NCBI RefSeq assembly: GCF_016908775.1
Contig: NZ_JAFBEP010000006.1
Span: 1-64,000 of the forward strand
Length of the DNA stretch: 64,000 bases
Direction of reading: 5' to 3'
Origin: Defluviitalea raffinosedens
GTDB taxonomy: Bacteria; Bacillota; Clostridia; Lachnospirales; Defluviitaleaceae
Under the pieces are notes generated by a model. The model was not told where the DNA came from. It did not search any database and saw nothing but the letters and a program-made list of their open reading frames with translations. Positions 33,930 through 43,103 of the stretch are shown piece after piece. Numbering within the stretch: position 1 is the stretch's first letter; the number at the start of each line of letters is the position of its first letter. The position numbers and the translations under genes are program-made.

Positions 33930-35630
33930 TTATCCAAAATTGACTTTAAGTTCATCAGCCATTTTTTTCATTTCTTCAGCATTCTTTAAAGTAATATCTG
34001 TGATTGACGCACCACTGGTCAACCTTGCAAGTTCTGTGATGATTTGCTGATTGTCTAGAACTTGAACAGAAGAAATAGTTTTTTCATTCTCTACCTTCTT
34101 TTCAATTCTGTAATGCTGATCCGCCATGGCCGCTATTTGAGGTAAATGCGTAATGCAAATAACTTGATGCTTTCTGGAAATAAAACCCAGTTTTTCAGCT
34201 ACTTTTTGCGCTGTTCTTCCACTAATTCCGGTATCTATTTCATCAAAAATCAATGTATCTATTTCGTCGATATCTGCCAAAACACTTTTTAGAGCAAGCA
34301 TAATTCTAGACATTTCTCCTCCGGAAGCAATTTTTGAAAGGGGTTTTATGCCTTCTCCTGGATTGGTAGAAATCATGAATTCCACTTGATCCCAACCATT
34401 ATCATTAAAATGTTCTTTTTGTGAAAAATGAATAGAAAACTTTGCTTCTTTCATTTCCAGCTCATGAAGCACTTTTTCTATACTGTTTTCAATGATTTTC
34501 GCTTTTTCTTTTCGTATATCAGATATCTTTTTACATAGATCAGTTATTTTCTTTTCTAACTCCAAATACTCTTTATGGAGTTGCTTTCGCTTTTCATCGC
34601 TATTAATTATAAAATTTAATTCTTCTTCTATTTTTCCCTTATATTCAAGAATTTCATCAATAGTATTTCCATATTTTCTTTTTAAATTATAAATTAAATC
34701 CAGTCGCTTTTCTGCATCTTGCAGTTCTTCAGGATTATGATCAATTTTTTCTCTATAGTTTCTTATATCTCTTGAGAGGTCTTCTAATTGAATAAGAAGG
34801 TTTTCAGCAGTTTCGTATGCAGGCAATAACTCTGAATCTATCCCTGACAAATCTTTTAAGATTTTTGACACTTCTCCTAAGTTATCATACGCTGATGAGC
34901 CTTTAAATGCATTATCGTATAAAAGAGTATAAGCATGATCAATGCCCTTAGTCAGTTTTTCTGAATTATACAGTATCTTTAGCTGGGATTGTAATAGCTC
35001 ATCTTCATTTTTCTTTAATTTAGCATCTGAAATCTCATCAATCTGAAATTTTAAAAGATCAATTTTTCGCTCTTTTTCTTTTTCATCTACGATCAAGTTT
35101 TCCATTTGCTTTTCAATGGCTTTATATTCTTTATAATATTGACTTAGACGATTTTTATAGTCTTTTAATACATCTTTGCAAAACTCATCCAGCAATTCGA
35201 TATGTTTTCCTACATTCAAAAGGGATTGATGCTGATGCTGGCCATGAACATCAATCAGCAAATTGGAAACTTGACGTAACATTCCAAGGGTTACTGTCTG
35301 CCCATTGATACGGCATATGTTTCGTCCCGTTTGATTAATCGATCTTGATATAAGTAAATATCTGTCTTCTTCCAAATGAATTCCCATATCTTTTAGTAAA
35401 TCCACCGCTTCATCTTTTCTTAAAAAGAAAAGAAGTTCTACAAGGGCATTGCTTTCTCCGGATCTGATCATTTCTTTAGAAGTTCTTTCTCCTAAGGCAA
35501 AATTAATAGAATCGATTAAGATAGACTTACCCGCACCTGTTTCACCAGTCAAAATATTCAAACATTCATCAAAATCCAATGTTATTTCATCAATTAAAGC
35601 TATATTTTTTATATATATGTGTATGAGCAT
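33930..35630 (-). CDS. recN: DNA repair protein RecN
   Basis: RecN is an SMC-like ATPase acting early in double-strand break repair. The 566-aa protein has Walker A GETGAGKSILIDSI (residues 30-43), two long coiled-coil stretches (about 150-240 and 280-390), the ABC signature LSKIASGGEMSRIMLALK and Walker B TLIFDEIDTGISG. ATG start with GGAGG upstream. It follows argR by 11 bp. Confidence 0.97.
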   Translation of the reverse strand: MLIHIYIKNIALIDEITLDFDECLNILTGETGAGKSILIDSINFALGERTSKEMIRSGESNALVELLFFLRKDEAVDLLKDMGIHLEEDRYLLISRSINQTGRNICRINGQTVTLGMLRQVSNLLIDVHGQHQHQSLLNVGKHIELLDEFCKDVLKDYKNRLSQYYKEYKAIEKQMENLIVDEKEKERKIDLLKFQIDEISDAKLKKNEDELLQSQLKILYNSEKLTKGIDHAYTLLYDNAFKGSSAYDNLGEVSKILKDLSGIDSELLPAYETAENLLIQLEDLSRDIRNYREKIDHNPEELQDAEKRLDLIYNLKRKYGNTIDEILEYKGKIEEELNFIINSDEKRKQLHKEYLELEKKITDLCKKISDIRKEKAKIIENSIEKVLHELEMKEAKFSIHFSQKEHFNDNGWDQVEFMISTNPGEGIKPLSKIASGGEMSRIMLALKSVLADIDEIDTLIFDEIDTGISGRTAQKVAEKLGFISRKHQVICITHLPQIAAMADQHYRIEKKVENEKTISSVQVLDNQQIITELARLTSGASITDITLKNAEEMKKMADELKVNFG

Positions 35631-35641
35631 GAAATTCCTCC

Positions 35642-36097
35642 TTAGTCCGAATTAAGGATACGATTCAGCTTCTCCATTAATTTAATTGTTTCATCTTCGG
35701 ATCTTACCGCACAGAAAATGGTATCATCTCCTGCAATGGTGCCCACAATTTCTTGATAATGAAAAGCATCCATAGCTGCAGCTACTGCCATTGCCATTCC
35801 AGTAAGAGTTCTGATGACAAGAATATTTTGTGCCCGATCCATGCTCACAAATCCATCTCTGAAAACTCGTATAAATTTATCCGAAATTTGCTGCTCATTT
35901 TGAGTAAGAACAGCATACTTTTGAGTTCCATGAGGTGTTGGCACTTTAGTAAGTTTTAGTTCACGTATATCTCTTGAAATGGTTGCTTGAGTGACTTCAT
36001 AACCTGCTTCTTTTAATTTTTCAGCTAATTCCTCTTGCGTCTCAATAGAATTGCTTCGAATCAATTCGAGAATTTTCGATTGACGCTTCACTTTCAT
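35642..36097 (-). CDS. argR: Arginine repressor/activator ArgR
   Basis: ArgR controls arginine synthesis and breakdown genes with arginine as corepressor. From the ATG at 36097 (AGGAG upstream) it is 151 aa, the usual length. The N-terminal winged helix has ETQEELAEKLKEAGYEVTQA and ATISRDIRELKLTK. The C-terminal hexamerisation domain shows GTIAGDDTIFCAVRSED near 125, with the arginine-binding Asp pair. Its first 56 bp overlap the annotated 3' end of nadK. Confidence 0.95.
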   Translation of the reverse strand: MKVKRQSKILELIRSNSIETQEELAEKLKEAGYEVTQATISRDIRELKLTKVPTPHGTQKYAVLTQNEQQISDKFIRVFRDGFVSMDRAQNILVIRTLTGMAMAVAAAMDAFHYQEIVGTIAGDDTIFCAVRSEDETIKLMEKLNRILNSD

Positions 36098-36962
36098 ATC
36101 TTTCACTCCTAGTTCCAACTATTTTTTTTCGTAATATATCGAAAAAACTATAGTTTGAGGTTTTTATCAAACTTGTTTGATATTGAGATTTTTGAATGGT
36201 TACAATATCATTACTTTTTAAGTGATATCCCATTTGTCCGTCTATGGTCAAAATGACATCACAGCCAAAATTTTCGCCAATCTGAACCTTTATGATATCT
36301 CCATCGGACACAACAATGGATCGAGCATACAGGCTGTGAGGGCAAATAGGAGTAATTACCATCATATTTGTATTAGGATCAAGTATTGGACCTCCAGCAG
36401 ACAAATTATATCCAGTGGAGCCTGTGGGAGTAGAGATAATAATTCCGTCAGCTGGATAGTCATCTACAAAATTGTCATTGATAAATATCTTTAAATCTAT
36501 AATCCTTGAAAGAGAACCTCTCGTGATCCCGATATCATTTAAGCAAATAAATTTCCGCTCGTCATTATGGCAGTCGTAGACGCTGGCCTCTAGCATCATT
36601 CTTTTTTCAATGCTGTATTCTCCATTTAAGACTTTTTGCAACGCTTCTAAAGAAGATCTTTTTTCTACTTCTGCAAGAAATCCCAAAGTCCCCAGATTAA
36701 TTCCAAGTATAGGAGTATCATAAAGAGCTGCATTTCTTGCAGCGCCTAAGAAAGTTCCATCTCCCCCCAGAACGACTATAAAGTCAGAATCTCTATATAA
36801 TTGATTTTCATTCTTGGCTAAATCAGAGCGTTGGAGAAGTTGTGCAGGAACTTCTAATAAATTGATCGTACAATTCTTTTTTTCGAGCCAGTCAAGAATC
36901 ATCGCAGTATTAACTAAGCCAATATCCTTCTCAACATTAGGAAGTAAGCCTATCCTTTTCAT
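36042..36962 (-). CDS. nadK: NAD kinase
   Basis: NadK phosphorylates NAD to NADP. The 306-aa frame has the GGDG motif VVLGGDGTFLGAAR near residue 65, the NE/D-type segment and TPTGSTGYNLSAGGP near 176. The C-terminus is unusual: after the expected end of the family (FFDILRKK) the frame runs on 23 residues into argR. The extension begins at a run of eight A residues (complement of 36122-36129); with seven A the frame would stop at a TAG right there and leave a normal spacing to argR. Confidence 0.93.
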   Translation of the reverse strand: MKRIGLLPNVEKDIGLVNTAMILDWLEKKNCTINLLEVPAQLLQRSDLAKNENQLYRDSDFIVVLGGDGTFLGAARNAALYDTPILGINLGTLGFLAEVEKRSSLEALQKVLNGEYSIEKRMMLEASVYDCHNDERKFICLNDIGITRGSLSRIIDLKIFINDNFVDDYPADGIIISTPTGSTGYNLSAGGPILDPNTNMMVITPICPHSLYARSIVVSDGDIIKVQIGENFGCDVILTIDGQMGYHLKSNDIVTIQKSQYQTSLIKTSNYSFFDILRKKIVGTRSERYESEASIENSRIDSKQFY

Positions 36963-36975
36963 TTCATCACCACAT

Positions 36976-37785
36976 TTAGTTTAATTCATTATGTGCTTCT
37001 TGAACTGTCTTATTGATCAGCAATTCAACATTCTCAATCTGATCATCTATGTTATGTTTGCTAAAATGTGCCAAATATTCAATATTTCCCTCAGGTCCTT
37101 TTATGGGAGAAAAGGAAAGTCCTTTTAAATAAAGATTTTCTTTCATTCCATAATGAATTACATTTAAAATAACTTCTTCATGAATTTTAGGGTCTCTTAC
37201 TACCCCTTTTTTTCCTACTTTATCCCTTCCTGCTTCGAATTGAGGTTTGATCAAACATACGATCTCACCAGAATTGATTAATAAATTTTTGACAGGTGAC
37301 AAAACTTTTGTAAGAGATATAAATGAAACATCTATGGATGCAAAATCCCCCAATTCTTCTAAGTCGTCTTTGGTTACATATCTGATATTGGTCTTTTCCA
37401 TGCAGACAACTCTTTCATCTTGCCTTAGTTTCCATGCAAATTGGCCGTATCCTACATCAATAGCATATACTTTTTTTGCTCCATTTTGAAGCATGCAATC
37501 TGTAAATCCTCCAGTAGATGCTCCAACATCCAGTGCAATCTTATTCTTAAGATTAATTGAAAACACCTCTATTGCTTTTTCCAATTTAAAACCGCCACGA
37601 CTTACATATTTCATAACTTCTTTTACTTCTATATTGGCATTTTCATCTACTTGCATTCCTGCCTTAACTTCTTTCATACCATTTACTAAAACTTGACCCG
37701 CCATAATACTGGCTTTTGCTTTTTCTCTAGATTCAAAAAAACCTCGTTTTACTAATAGAATATCTAGGCGTTCTTTATTCGTCAT
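36976..37785 (-). CDS. tlyA: TlyA family rRNA 2'-O-methyltransferase
   Basis: TlyA proteins methylate ribose positions in rRNA; older annotation is hemolysin A. From ATG 37785 (AAGGATG upstream) the protein is 269 aa. The N-terminal S4 RNA-binding domain has RLDILLVKRGFFESREKAK, followed by the FtsJ-like methyltransferase with ALDVGASTGGFTDCMLQ near 78, KPQFEAGRDKVGKKGVVRD near 180. It lies between dxs and nadK as in Bacillus yqxC. The start overlaps the dxs 3' end. Confidence 0.92.
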   Translation of the reverse strand: MTNKERLDILLVKRGFFESREKAKASIMAGQVLVNGMKEVKAGMQVDENANIEVKEVMKYVSRGGFKLEKAIEVFSINLKNKIALDVGASTGGFTDCMLQNGAKKVYAIDVGYGQFAWKLRQDERVVCMEKTNIRYVTKDDLEELGDFASIDVSFISLTKVLSPVKNLLINSGEIVCLIKPQFEAGRDKVGKKGVVRDPKIHEEVILNVIHYGMKENLYLKGLSFSPIKGPEGNIEYLAHFSKHNIDDQIENVELLINKTVQEAHNELN

Positions 37786-37792
37786 TCGCTGA

Positions 37793-39667
37793 TCATCCTT
37801 CAACTAATATGTTCTTTATTGTCTTCTGCATACTGTCTGCATCTAAGTGATATGCTTTATATAATTCACTGCAGCTACCATGTTCTATAAATTGATCTGG
37901 AAAAGCAAAAATTTTAACGAAAACATCTTTAATGTTATGTTGGGCGAGAATCTGCAAAACATTGGAGCCAAATCCACCTGTAATAACATTGTCTTCCATA
38001 GTGAAAACAAACTTATGTTTAGCGCAAAGATTAAGAATCATTTCTTCATCTATAGGCTTAATGAATCTGGGATTAATTAAAGAAAGTTCTATTCCTTCTG
38101 CTTTTAAATTTTCTACAATGGTTTTTGCAAATTCCATCATTTTCCCAACCGCAAGGATAACTCCGTCTTTTCCATCAAAAATAAGCTCACTTTTTTGATA
38201 TTGAATAGGTATTCTATCTGAAGTCAATACATTTAGGGCTTTACCTTTGGGATAGCGAATGGCTACTGGCCCTTTTACTGTAAAAGCGAATTTCAGCATT
38301 TCTTCCAGTTCCATTTTATCGCAGGGTGCCATAATCGTCATATTAGGCATATGCGATAAAAAGGACAAATCAAAAATCCCCTGATGCGTTTCTCCATCCG
38401 GGCCCACAATACCTGCTCTATCAATTGCAAATACAACAGGAAGATTTTGAATGCATACATCATGAATAATCTGATCATAGGATCTTTGAAGAAATGAAGA
38501 ATAAACTGCAAAAACAGGATGAAATCCGCTGGAAGCCAAGCCTGCTGCAAAGGTTACAGCGTGCTGCTCTGCAATCCCAACATCAAAAAATCTTTCGGGA
38601 TATTTTTCCTGAAACCCTTTAAGCCCGGTACCGTCAGGCATAGCCGCTGTGATCGCAACAATTTTTTTGTTTTCATTGGCTAAACGAACTATTGCTTTTC
38701 CAAATACATCTGTATATGTTTCTTCCTTTGATATACCCAAAGCTTTCCCAGATTTTACATCAAAAGGTCCAACCCCATGATATTCACAGGGAAGCTTTTC
38801 AGCATGAGAATAACCCTTTCCTTTAATCGTTTTTACATGAAGAAAAATAGGCCCTTTCATCTTTTTTATCTTTTTTAGTACACTGACAAGAGATTTCATA
38901 TCATGTCCATCAATTGGACCAACATAAGTAAAACCGAGCTCTTCAAACAAGGTTCCCGGCACTAATAAGTATCGTATGCTTTCTTTTGTTCTTTTTACTG
39001 TTTTTGCAACACTTTTTCCTATACCGGGTATTTTCTTTAAAATCTGATCAATATCTTCTTTTACTTCAAGATATACGGGTTCTGTTCGAATATTATTTAA
39101 ATACTTAGAAAGGCCCCCTACATTGGGAGAGATAGACATTTGATTATCATTTAATATGACGATCAAATTGGTGTTGGATCTCCCAGCATTATTCAAAGCC
39201 TCAAATGCCATTCCCCCTGTTAAGGAACCATCTCCAATCACGGCAATAACCGAATAATTTTCTTTATTCAGATCTCTTCCTGCAGCCATGCCTAAGGCTG
39301 CCGATATAGATGTAGAACTGTGTCCCGTTTCAAATATATCGTGGACGCTTTCTTTCCTTTTGGGGAAACCGCTAAGACCTCCTTTTTGCTTTAATGTCGC
39401 AAAGCTATTTTTTCTGCCTGTGAGAATTTTATGAACATAACTTTGATGTCCTACATCCCAGATGATCTTATCCTGGGGAGAATTAAAGCAATAATGAAGT
39501 GCTAAGGTTAATTCTACCACTCCAAGATTAGAAGCCAGATGCCCACCTGTTTGGGAAAGTGTATTAATTAAGAAATTTCTTATTTCTCTTGCAACAATAT
39601 TAAGTTGATCTATGCTTAATTTTTTTAGTTTTTCGGGTGAATCAATTATATCGATGAATTGCTTCAA
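37793..39667 (-). CDS. dxs: 1-deoxy-D-xylulose-5-phosphate synthase
   Basis: Dxs condenses pyruvate and glyceraldehyde 3-phosphate, the first step of the MEP isoprenoid pathway. The 624-aa thiamine-diphosphate enzyme has GDGSLTGGMAFEALNNAG with the cofactor motif near residue 145, DIFETGHSSTSISAALG near 109 and transketolase-like FDVGIAEQHAVTFAAGLA near 362. The start is TTG with GGGAG upstream. IspA in the same cluster uses the pathway's products. Confidence 0.97.
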   Translation of the reverse strand: MKQFIDIIDSPEKLKKLSIDQLNIVAREIRNFLINTLSQTGGHLASNLGVVELTLALHYCFNSPQDKIIWDVGHQSYVHKILTGRKNSFATLKQKGGLSGFPKRKESVHDIFETGHSSTSISAALGMAAGRDLNKENYSVIAVIGDGSLTGGMAFEALNNAGRSNTNLIVILNDNQMSISPNVGGLSKYLNNIRTEPVYLEVKEDIDQILKKIPGIGKSVAKTVKRTKESIRYLLVPGTLFEELGFTYVGPIDGHDMKSLVSVLKKIKKMKGPIFLHVKTIKGKGYSHAEKLPCEYHGVGPFDVKSGKALGISKEETYTDVFGKAIVRLANENKKIVAITAAMPDGTGLKGFQEKYPERFFDVGIAEQHAVTFAAGLASSGFHPVFAVYSSFLQRSYDQIIHDVCIQNLPVVFAIDRAGIVGPDGETHQGIFDLSFLSHMPNMTIMAPCDKMELEEMLKFAFTVKGPVAIRYPKGKALNVLTSDRIPIQYQKSELIFDGKDGVILAVGKMMEFAKTIVENLKAEGIELSLINPRFIKPIDEEMILNLCAKHKFVFTMEDNVITGGFGSNVLQILAQHNIKDVFVKIFAFPDQFIEHGSCSELYKAYHLDADSMQKTIKNILVEG

Positions 39668-39711
39668 ACTGCTCCCTTCTTTCTTTAAGTAACAATTTTA
39701 TGTTTTGTCTT

Positions 39712-39741
39712 ATTTTAACCTTTTACCATAGATGATTTCAA
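39712..39741 (-). promoter_or_regulatory. Possible promoter of dxs
   Basis: On minus TTGAAA (39741-39736), 17-18 bp, then TTAAAAT (39718-39712), about 45 bp before the dxs start. It would drive dxs-tlyA-nadK-argR-recN. Confidence 0.5.
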
Positions 39742-39770
39742 GCATAGAATCATAATTAAGAAAGAATAAT

Positions 39771-39789
39771 GGGCGAACAATGTCCGCCC
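39771..39789 (-). terminator. Terminator after the DUF212 gene
   Basis: GGGCG (39771-39775) and CGCCC (39785-39789) with an inner ACA/TGT pairing and one mismatch. On minus it is followed by ATTATTCTTTC, so a moderate terminator. Confidence 0.55.
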
Positions 39790-39793
39790 CTAA

Positions 39794-40237
39794 CTACATA
39801 CGAATCAATGCAATTACTATACCTAGGATCGCTCCCACAAGGACTTCGATAGGGGTGTGACCTAAAAGTTCCTTGAGCCTTTCTTCAAAATGTAATTCGT
39901 CATGCTCAATTTCTTCGATGATTTTATTTAAAACAGCTGCCTGTTTCCCAGCAGCTCTTCTCACCCCTGCTGCATCGTACATAACAATAAGTCCAATAAC
40001 AAGACATGCCCCAAAGAAAGCAGAATCATAACCCATTTGCTCTCCCACTCCCACACACATGGCCATTACAAAAGCAGAATGAGAACTAGGCATCCCTCCT
40101 GAGCCAATCAATCTTGAAAAATCCATTCTTTTACTTTGGATAAGTACCAGAATCATTTTAGATAATTGGGCAACAAACCATGCTAAAATAGATGTTCTTA
40201 AAACTTCGTTTCTGAATATAGATTCAACTGCATACAA
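39794..40237 (-). CDS. Divergent PAP2 (DUF212) membrane protein
   Basis: A 147-aa membrane protein of the divergent PAP2 family. The signature GSGGMPSSHSAFVMAM (residues about 46-61) keeps the Ser and His expected of lipid phosphatases, and DAAGVRRAAGKQA follows near 89. Hydrophobic segments lie at about 15-33, 58-85 and 128-146. The start is TTG behind GGAGG. It lies 12 bp after ispA, next to isoprenoid genes, so action on a polyprenyl phosphate is plausible but unproven. Confidence 0.85.
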   Translation of the reverse strand: MYAVESIFRNEVLRTSILAWFVAQLSKMILVLIQSKRMDFSRLIGSGGMPSSHSAFVMAMCVGVGEQMGYDSAFFGACLVIGLIVMYDAAGVRRAAGKQAAVLNKIIEEIEHDELHFEERLKELLGHTPIEVLVGAILGIVIALIRM

Positions 40238-40249
40238 AGCTAATCCTCC

Positions 40250-41134
40250 TCAATAAGTGCGAGACATTAAATATTCTGACAACCAGAATAAAAACTGCCC
40301 TTTCTCTTTAAAAATTTCTAATTGATGTGCAGCATCTTGGGAAAGCAGTTTCACATATTCTTTTGAGGACTCTAATCCTTTTAAAGATACAAAGGTTGCC
40401 TTTCCATTTCTTTCATCGCTTTTAATAGGCTTTCCTAATTCCTCCTGGGTACTGATGACATCCAGTATATCGTCTTGAACTTGAAATGCCATTCCTAAGC
40501 AATATCCAAATCTCTCCAAGGCTTTAATTTCTTCATTTGATCCTTGCCCTAAAATTGCCCCTGCTTTTAAAGCAGCTTGAATAATTGCAGTAGTTTTATT
40601 CTCATGGATATAATGAAGGATATCTTCATCTATATTTTTATTTTCAGAAATTAAATCAACAACTTGTCCACCAATCATTCCTTTTACTCCTGCGGAAGAT
40701 GCAATAATATCTATTGCATCAATAGCTTCCCAGGATTTATGTTTTTTCGCCGCTTTAATCATGATCTCAAAAGCTAGATTCAGGAGTGCATCTCCAGCCA
40801 GTATGGCCAATCCTTCACCATACACTTTATGATTTGTTAATTTTCCTCTTCTATAATCATCGTTATCCATTGCTGGAAGATCATCATGGATTAAAGAATA
40901 TGTATGGATCATTTCTAAAGCGCAGGCAAATGGATAAATAATCTCTCCAACGCCTCCAACAGCCTCAAAAGCCGACATCATTAATACTGGCCTAAGTCTT
41001 TTCCCTCCTGCAAAAGAACTATATCTCATGGCATCATAAATCACTTTTGCATATCCTTGAGGTTGTGGAAGGAATTCTTCTAAATATTTATTAGTAATTT
41101 CTACTTTGTTATCCAGTTCCTTTTTAAAATTCAT
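40250..41134 (-). CDS. ispA: Farnesyl/geranylgeranyl diphosphate synthase
   Basis: IspA builds short-chain prenyl diphosphates from IPP and DMAPP. The 294-aa protein has the first aspartate-rich motif LIHDDLPAMDNDDYRRG (near residue 82), GGKRLRP near 43, and the second motif GMAFQVQDDILD near 214. It overlaps xseB by 11 bp, the standard xseB-ispA coupling. Product length (C15 or C20) cannot be fixed from sequence alone. Confidence 0.95.
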   Translation of the reverse strand: MNFKKELDNKVEITNKYLEEFLPQPQGYAKVIYDAMRYSSFAGGKRLRPVLMMSAFEAVGGVGEIIYPFACALEMIHTYSLIHDDLPAMDNDDYRRGKLTNHKVYGEGLAILAGDALLNLAFEIMIKAAKKHKSWEAIDAIDIIASSAGVKGMIGGQVVDLISENKNIDEDILHYIHENKTTAIIQAALKAGAILGQGSNEEIKALERFGYCLGMAFQVQDDILDVISTQEELGKPIKSDERNGKATFVSLKGLESSKEYVKLLSQDAAHQLEIFKEKGQFLFWLSEYLMSRTY

Positions 41135-41375
41135 TGTTATTCTCCTCTATTTGATAAGGCTTTTCTATAAACTTTCCTTCAGCATTTTTTTGCAGCATCA
41201 TAACCTGTTTTTCAGCTTCTTCCAGTTCTTTTGAACAAAGAGAAGCTAACTCTATTCCTTCTTTATAATAATTTAAAGATTCTTCCAAAGAAATATCTCC
41301 ATTTTCCAGTATATCGACCAATTCTTCCAGTCGTTCTAAGCTCTCTTCAAAAGTTAAGCGTTTTTTCCTAGGCAT
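41124..41375 (-). CDS. xseB: Exodeoxyribonuclease VII small subunit
   Basis: XseB is the small subunit of ExoVII, which degrades single-stranded DNA. From ATG 41375 (GGAGAAGG upstream) it is 83 aa. It has the family core LTFEESLERLEELVDILENG and LEESLNYYKEGIELA. The start overlaps the xseA stop region by eight bases. Confidence 0.95.
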   Translation of the reverse strand: MPRKKRLTFEESLERLEELVDILENGDISLEESLNYYKEGIELASLCSKELEEAEKQVMMLQKNAEGKFIEKPYQIEENNNEF

Positions 41376-42594
41376 TATCCTTCTCCACTTCCTTCCGGGT
41401 TCCTTTAACACATGCCTGAATGAATCCATCTTTCACTCGAATATTGACATCTTCATTGATTTTAACATCTTTAACGGATGAAATGGTTTGTCCATGATGA
41501 TCCATAATAATAGAATACCCCCTGGTTAATGTATTTAAAGGGGACAAAGTCTCTAAAGTATTTATTGTGTGAATCAGATGAGTTTTATAGGTTCTTAATT
41601 TATTATTGATATTTTTATGAAGTGCTTGCTCTAAATCATCTAAGTCTTGCTGCCTGCGATAAATTAATTCCATAGGCTTTTTAAATATTACACGATTTTG
41701 CATGCCCAAAAGTCTGTTAGAATATAAAGAAATTCGTCTATCTATTAGCTGATTTAAGCTTCTCACAATATTGGAAACTTTAGAGATATATTCAATTCTT
41801 GAAGGAACAGCTAATTCTGCAGCAGCTGATGGGGTTGGGGCTCTAAGATCAGCTACAAAATCTGCAATTGTAAAATCTGTCTCATGCCCAACTGCAGAAA
41901 TGATGGGAATCTTAGACTCATAAATCGCTCTTGCGACAACCTCTTCGTTAAATGCCCAAAGATCTTCAATAGATCCTCCACCTCTCCCAACAATTAACAC
42001 GTCAGCTTGTCCCCATTCATTCATGGCTTTTATTGCTTCCGCTATACTTTTTGGTGCTTCTTCTCCCTGAACCAAAACAGGATAAATGACTAAATCTATA
42101 TTAGGATTTCTTCTTTTTGAAATTTGGATAATATCTTTTATAGCTGCACCTGTCGGAGATGTAACTATTCCTATACATCTTGGGAAAGGAGGAATTGGTC
42201 TTTTATGCTCTTTTTCAAACAAACCTTCAGCTTCCAAATCTTTCTTTAGCTTTTCAAAGGCTTCATAAAGAGCACCTATACCTTCTCTTTCCATTTTATT
42301 GACATAAATTTGATATTGTCCGCTTCTCTCATATACAGAAACTGCCCCTTGAACCATTACATGTATACCGTTTTTAGGTTCAAAATTTAGGGAGTAAACA
42401 CTGCTTCTAAACATAATACAAGAAATAGCACTGTTTTGATCTTTTAAAGTGAAATACATATGTCCAGAAGTATGTCTCTTAAAATTGGATATTTCTCCTT
42501 GCACCCAAATATTATTCAGAATATAATCCATGTCTATAAGGGCTTTAATATATTTATTGATATCAGATACGGTAAAGACTTTATTATTCCTCAT
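41368..42594 (-). CDS. xseA: Exodeoxyribonuclease VII large subunit
   Basis: XseA is the catalytic subunit of ExoVII. The 408-aa protein has an N-terminal OB fold (about 1-100, VQGEISNFKRHTSGHMYFTL) and the catalytic domain with GIVTSPTGAAIKDI near 143, VGRGGGSIEDLWAFNEE near 202, ISAVGHETDFTIAD near 234 and RAPTPSAAAELAVP near 253, followed by a coiled coil. ATG 42594 is preferred over a TTG two codons upstream. It overlaps the nusB end. Confidence 0.96.
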   Translation of the reverse strand: MRNNKVFTVSDINKYIKALIDMDYILNNIWVQGEISNFKRHTSGHMYFTLKDQNSAISCIMFRSSVYSLNFEPKNGIHVMVQGAVSVYERSGQYQIYVNKMEREGIGALYEAFEKLKKDLEAEGLFEKEHKRPIPPFPRCIGIVTSPTGAAIKDIIQISKRRNPNIDLVIYPVLVQGEEAPKSIAEAIKAMNEWGQADVLIVGRGGGSIEDLWAFNEEVVARAIYESKIPIISAVGHETDFTIADFVADLRAPTPSAAAELAVPSRIEYISKVSNIVRSLNQLIDRRISLYSNRLLGMQNRVIFKKPMELIYRRQQDLDDLEQALHKNINNKLRTYKTHLIHTINTLETLSPLNTLTRGYSIIMDHHGQTISSVKDVKINEDVNIRVKDGFIQACVKGTRKEVEKDNA

Positions 42595-43009
42595 AGGCAA
42601 CAGCTTCCACAGAAGAAGAAATCTTTCCTAATACACCATTAATAAAACCTGGCGCTTCATCACTGCTGTATTTTTTCGCCAGTTCAATGGCTTCATTGAT
42701 TGCTACACTTTTGGGAATATCATCTCTATAATACATTTCATAGATAGCAAGCCGAAATATAGCTAAATCCACCTTTGACATTCTTTCGATTTTCCAGCCT
42801 TTTGAATAACTGGATATCAGCTGGTCGATCGGTTCCAAATGCTCAGAAATTCCTTGAAGTTCATCTAAAATATATTTTTTATCATGTTCTTTTATATGAG
42901 AATGTTGCTCAAAATATAAATCTATTCTTTCCTGCTCCTCATCAGGCTGTGCAAACTCTTTTTGAAACAATAAGGTAAAAATATGTTCTCTCACTCTACG
43001 GCGGTTCAT
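42584..43009 (-). CDS. nusB: Transcription antitermination factor NusB
   Basis: NusB binds boxA RNA with S10 in rRNA antitermination. The 141-aa protein begins MNRRRVREHIFTLLFQKEFA and has the helical core with AIFRLAIYEMYYRDDIPKSV and INEAIELAKKYSSDEAPGFI near the end. It is preceded by GAGGAAC. It sits between the Asp23 gene and xseA in the usual order. Confidence 0.96.
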   Translation of the reverse strand: MNRRRVREHIFTLLFQKEFAQPDEEQERIDLYFEQHSHIKEHDKKYILDELQGISEHLEPIDQLISSYSKGWKIERMSKVDLAIFRLAIYEMYYRDDIPKSVAINEAIELAKKYSSDEAPGFINGVLGKISSSVEAVAYEE

Positions 43010-43055
43010 TTTGTTCCTCCTCGAAGTTATTTCTGTATTCTCTGTCTCTACACTT

Positions 43056-43095
43056 AAATTAACCCTTAAATATAATTATATTTAAGGGTTAATTT
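43056..43095. terminator. Perfect 40-nt palindrome between the Asp23 gene and nusB
   Basis: Two 20-base arms meet without a spacer at 43075/43076; the core of each arm is TTAACCCTTAAATATA. As RNA it would form a long AT-rich hairpin 9 bp past the Asp23 stop, with a short T-rich tail on both strands. It probably ends or attenuates Asp23 transcripts, or protects the 3' end. Confidence 0.6.
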
Positions 43096-43103
43096 TCCAT
43101 TCC

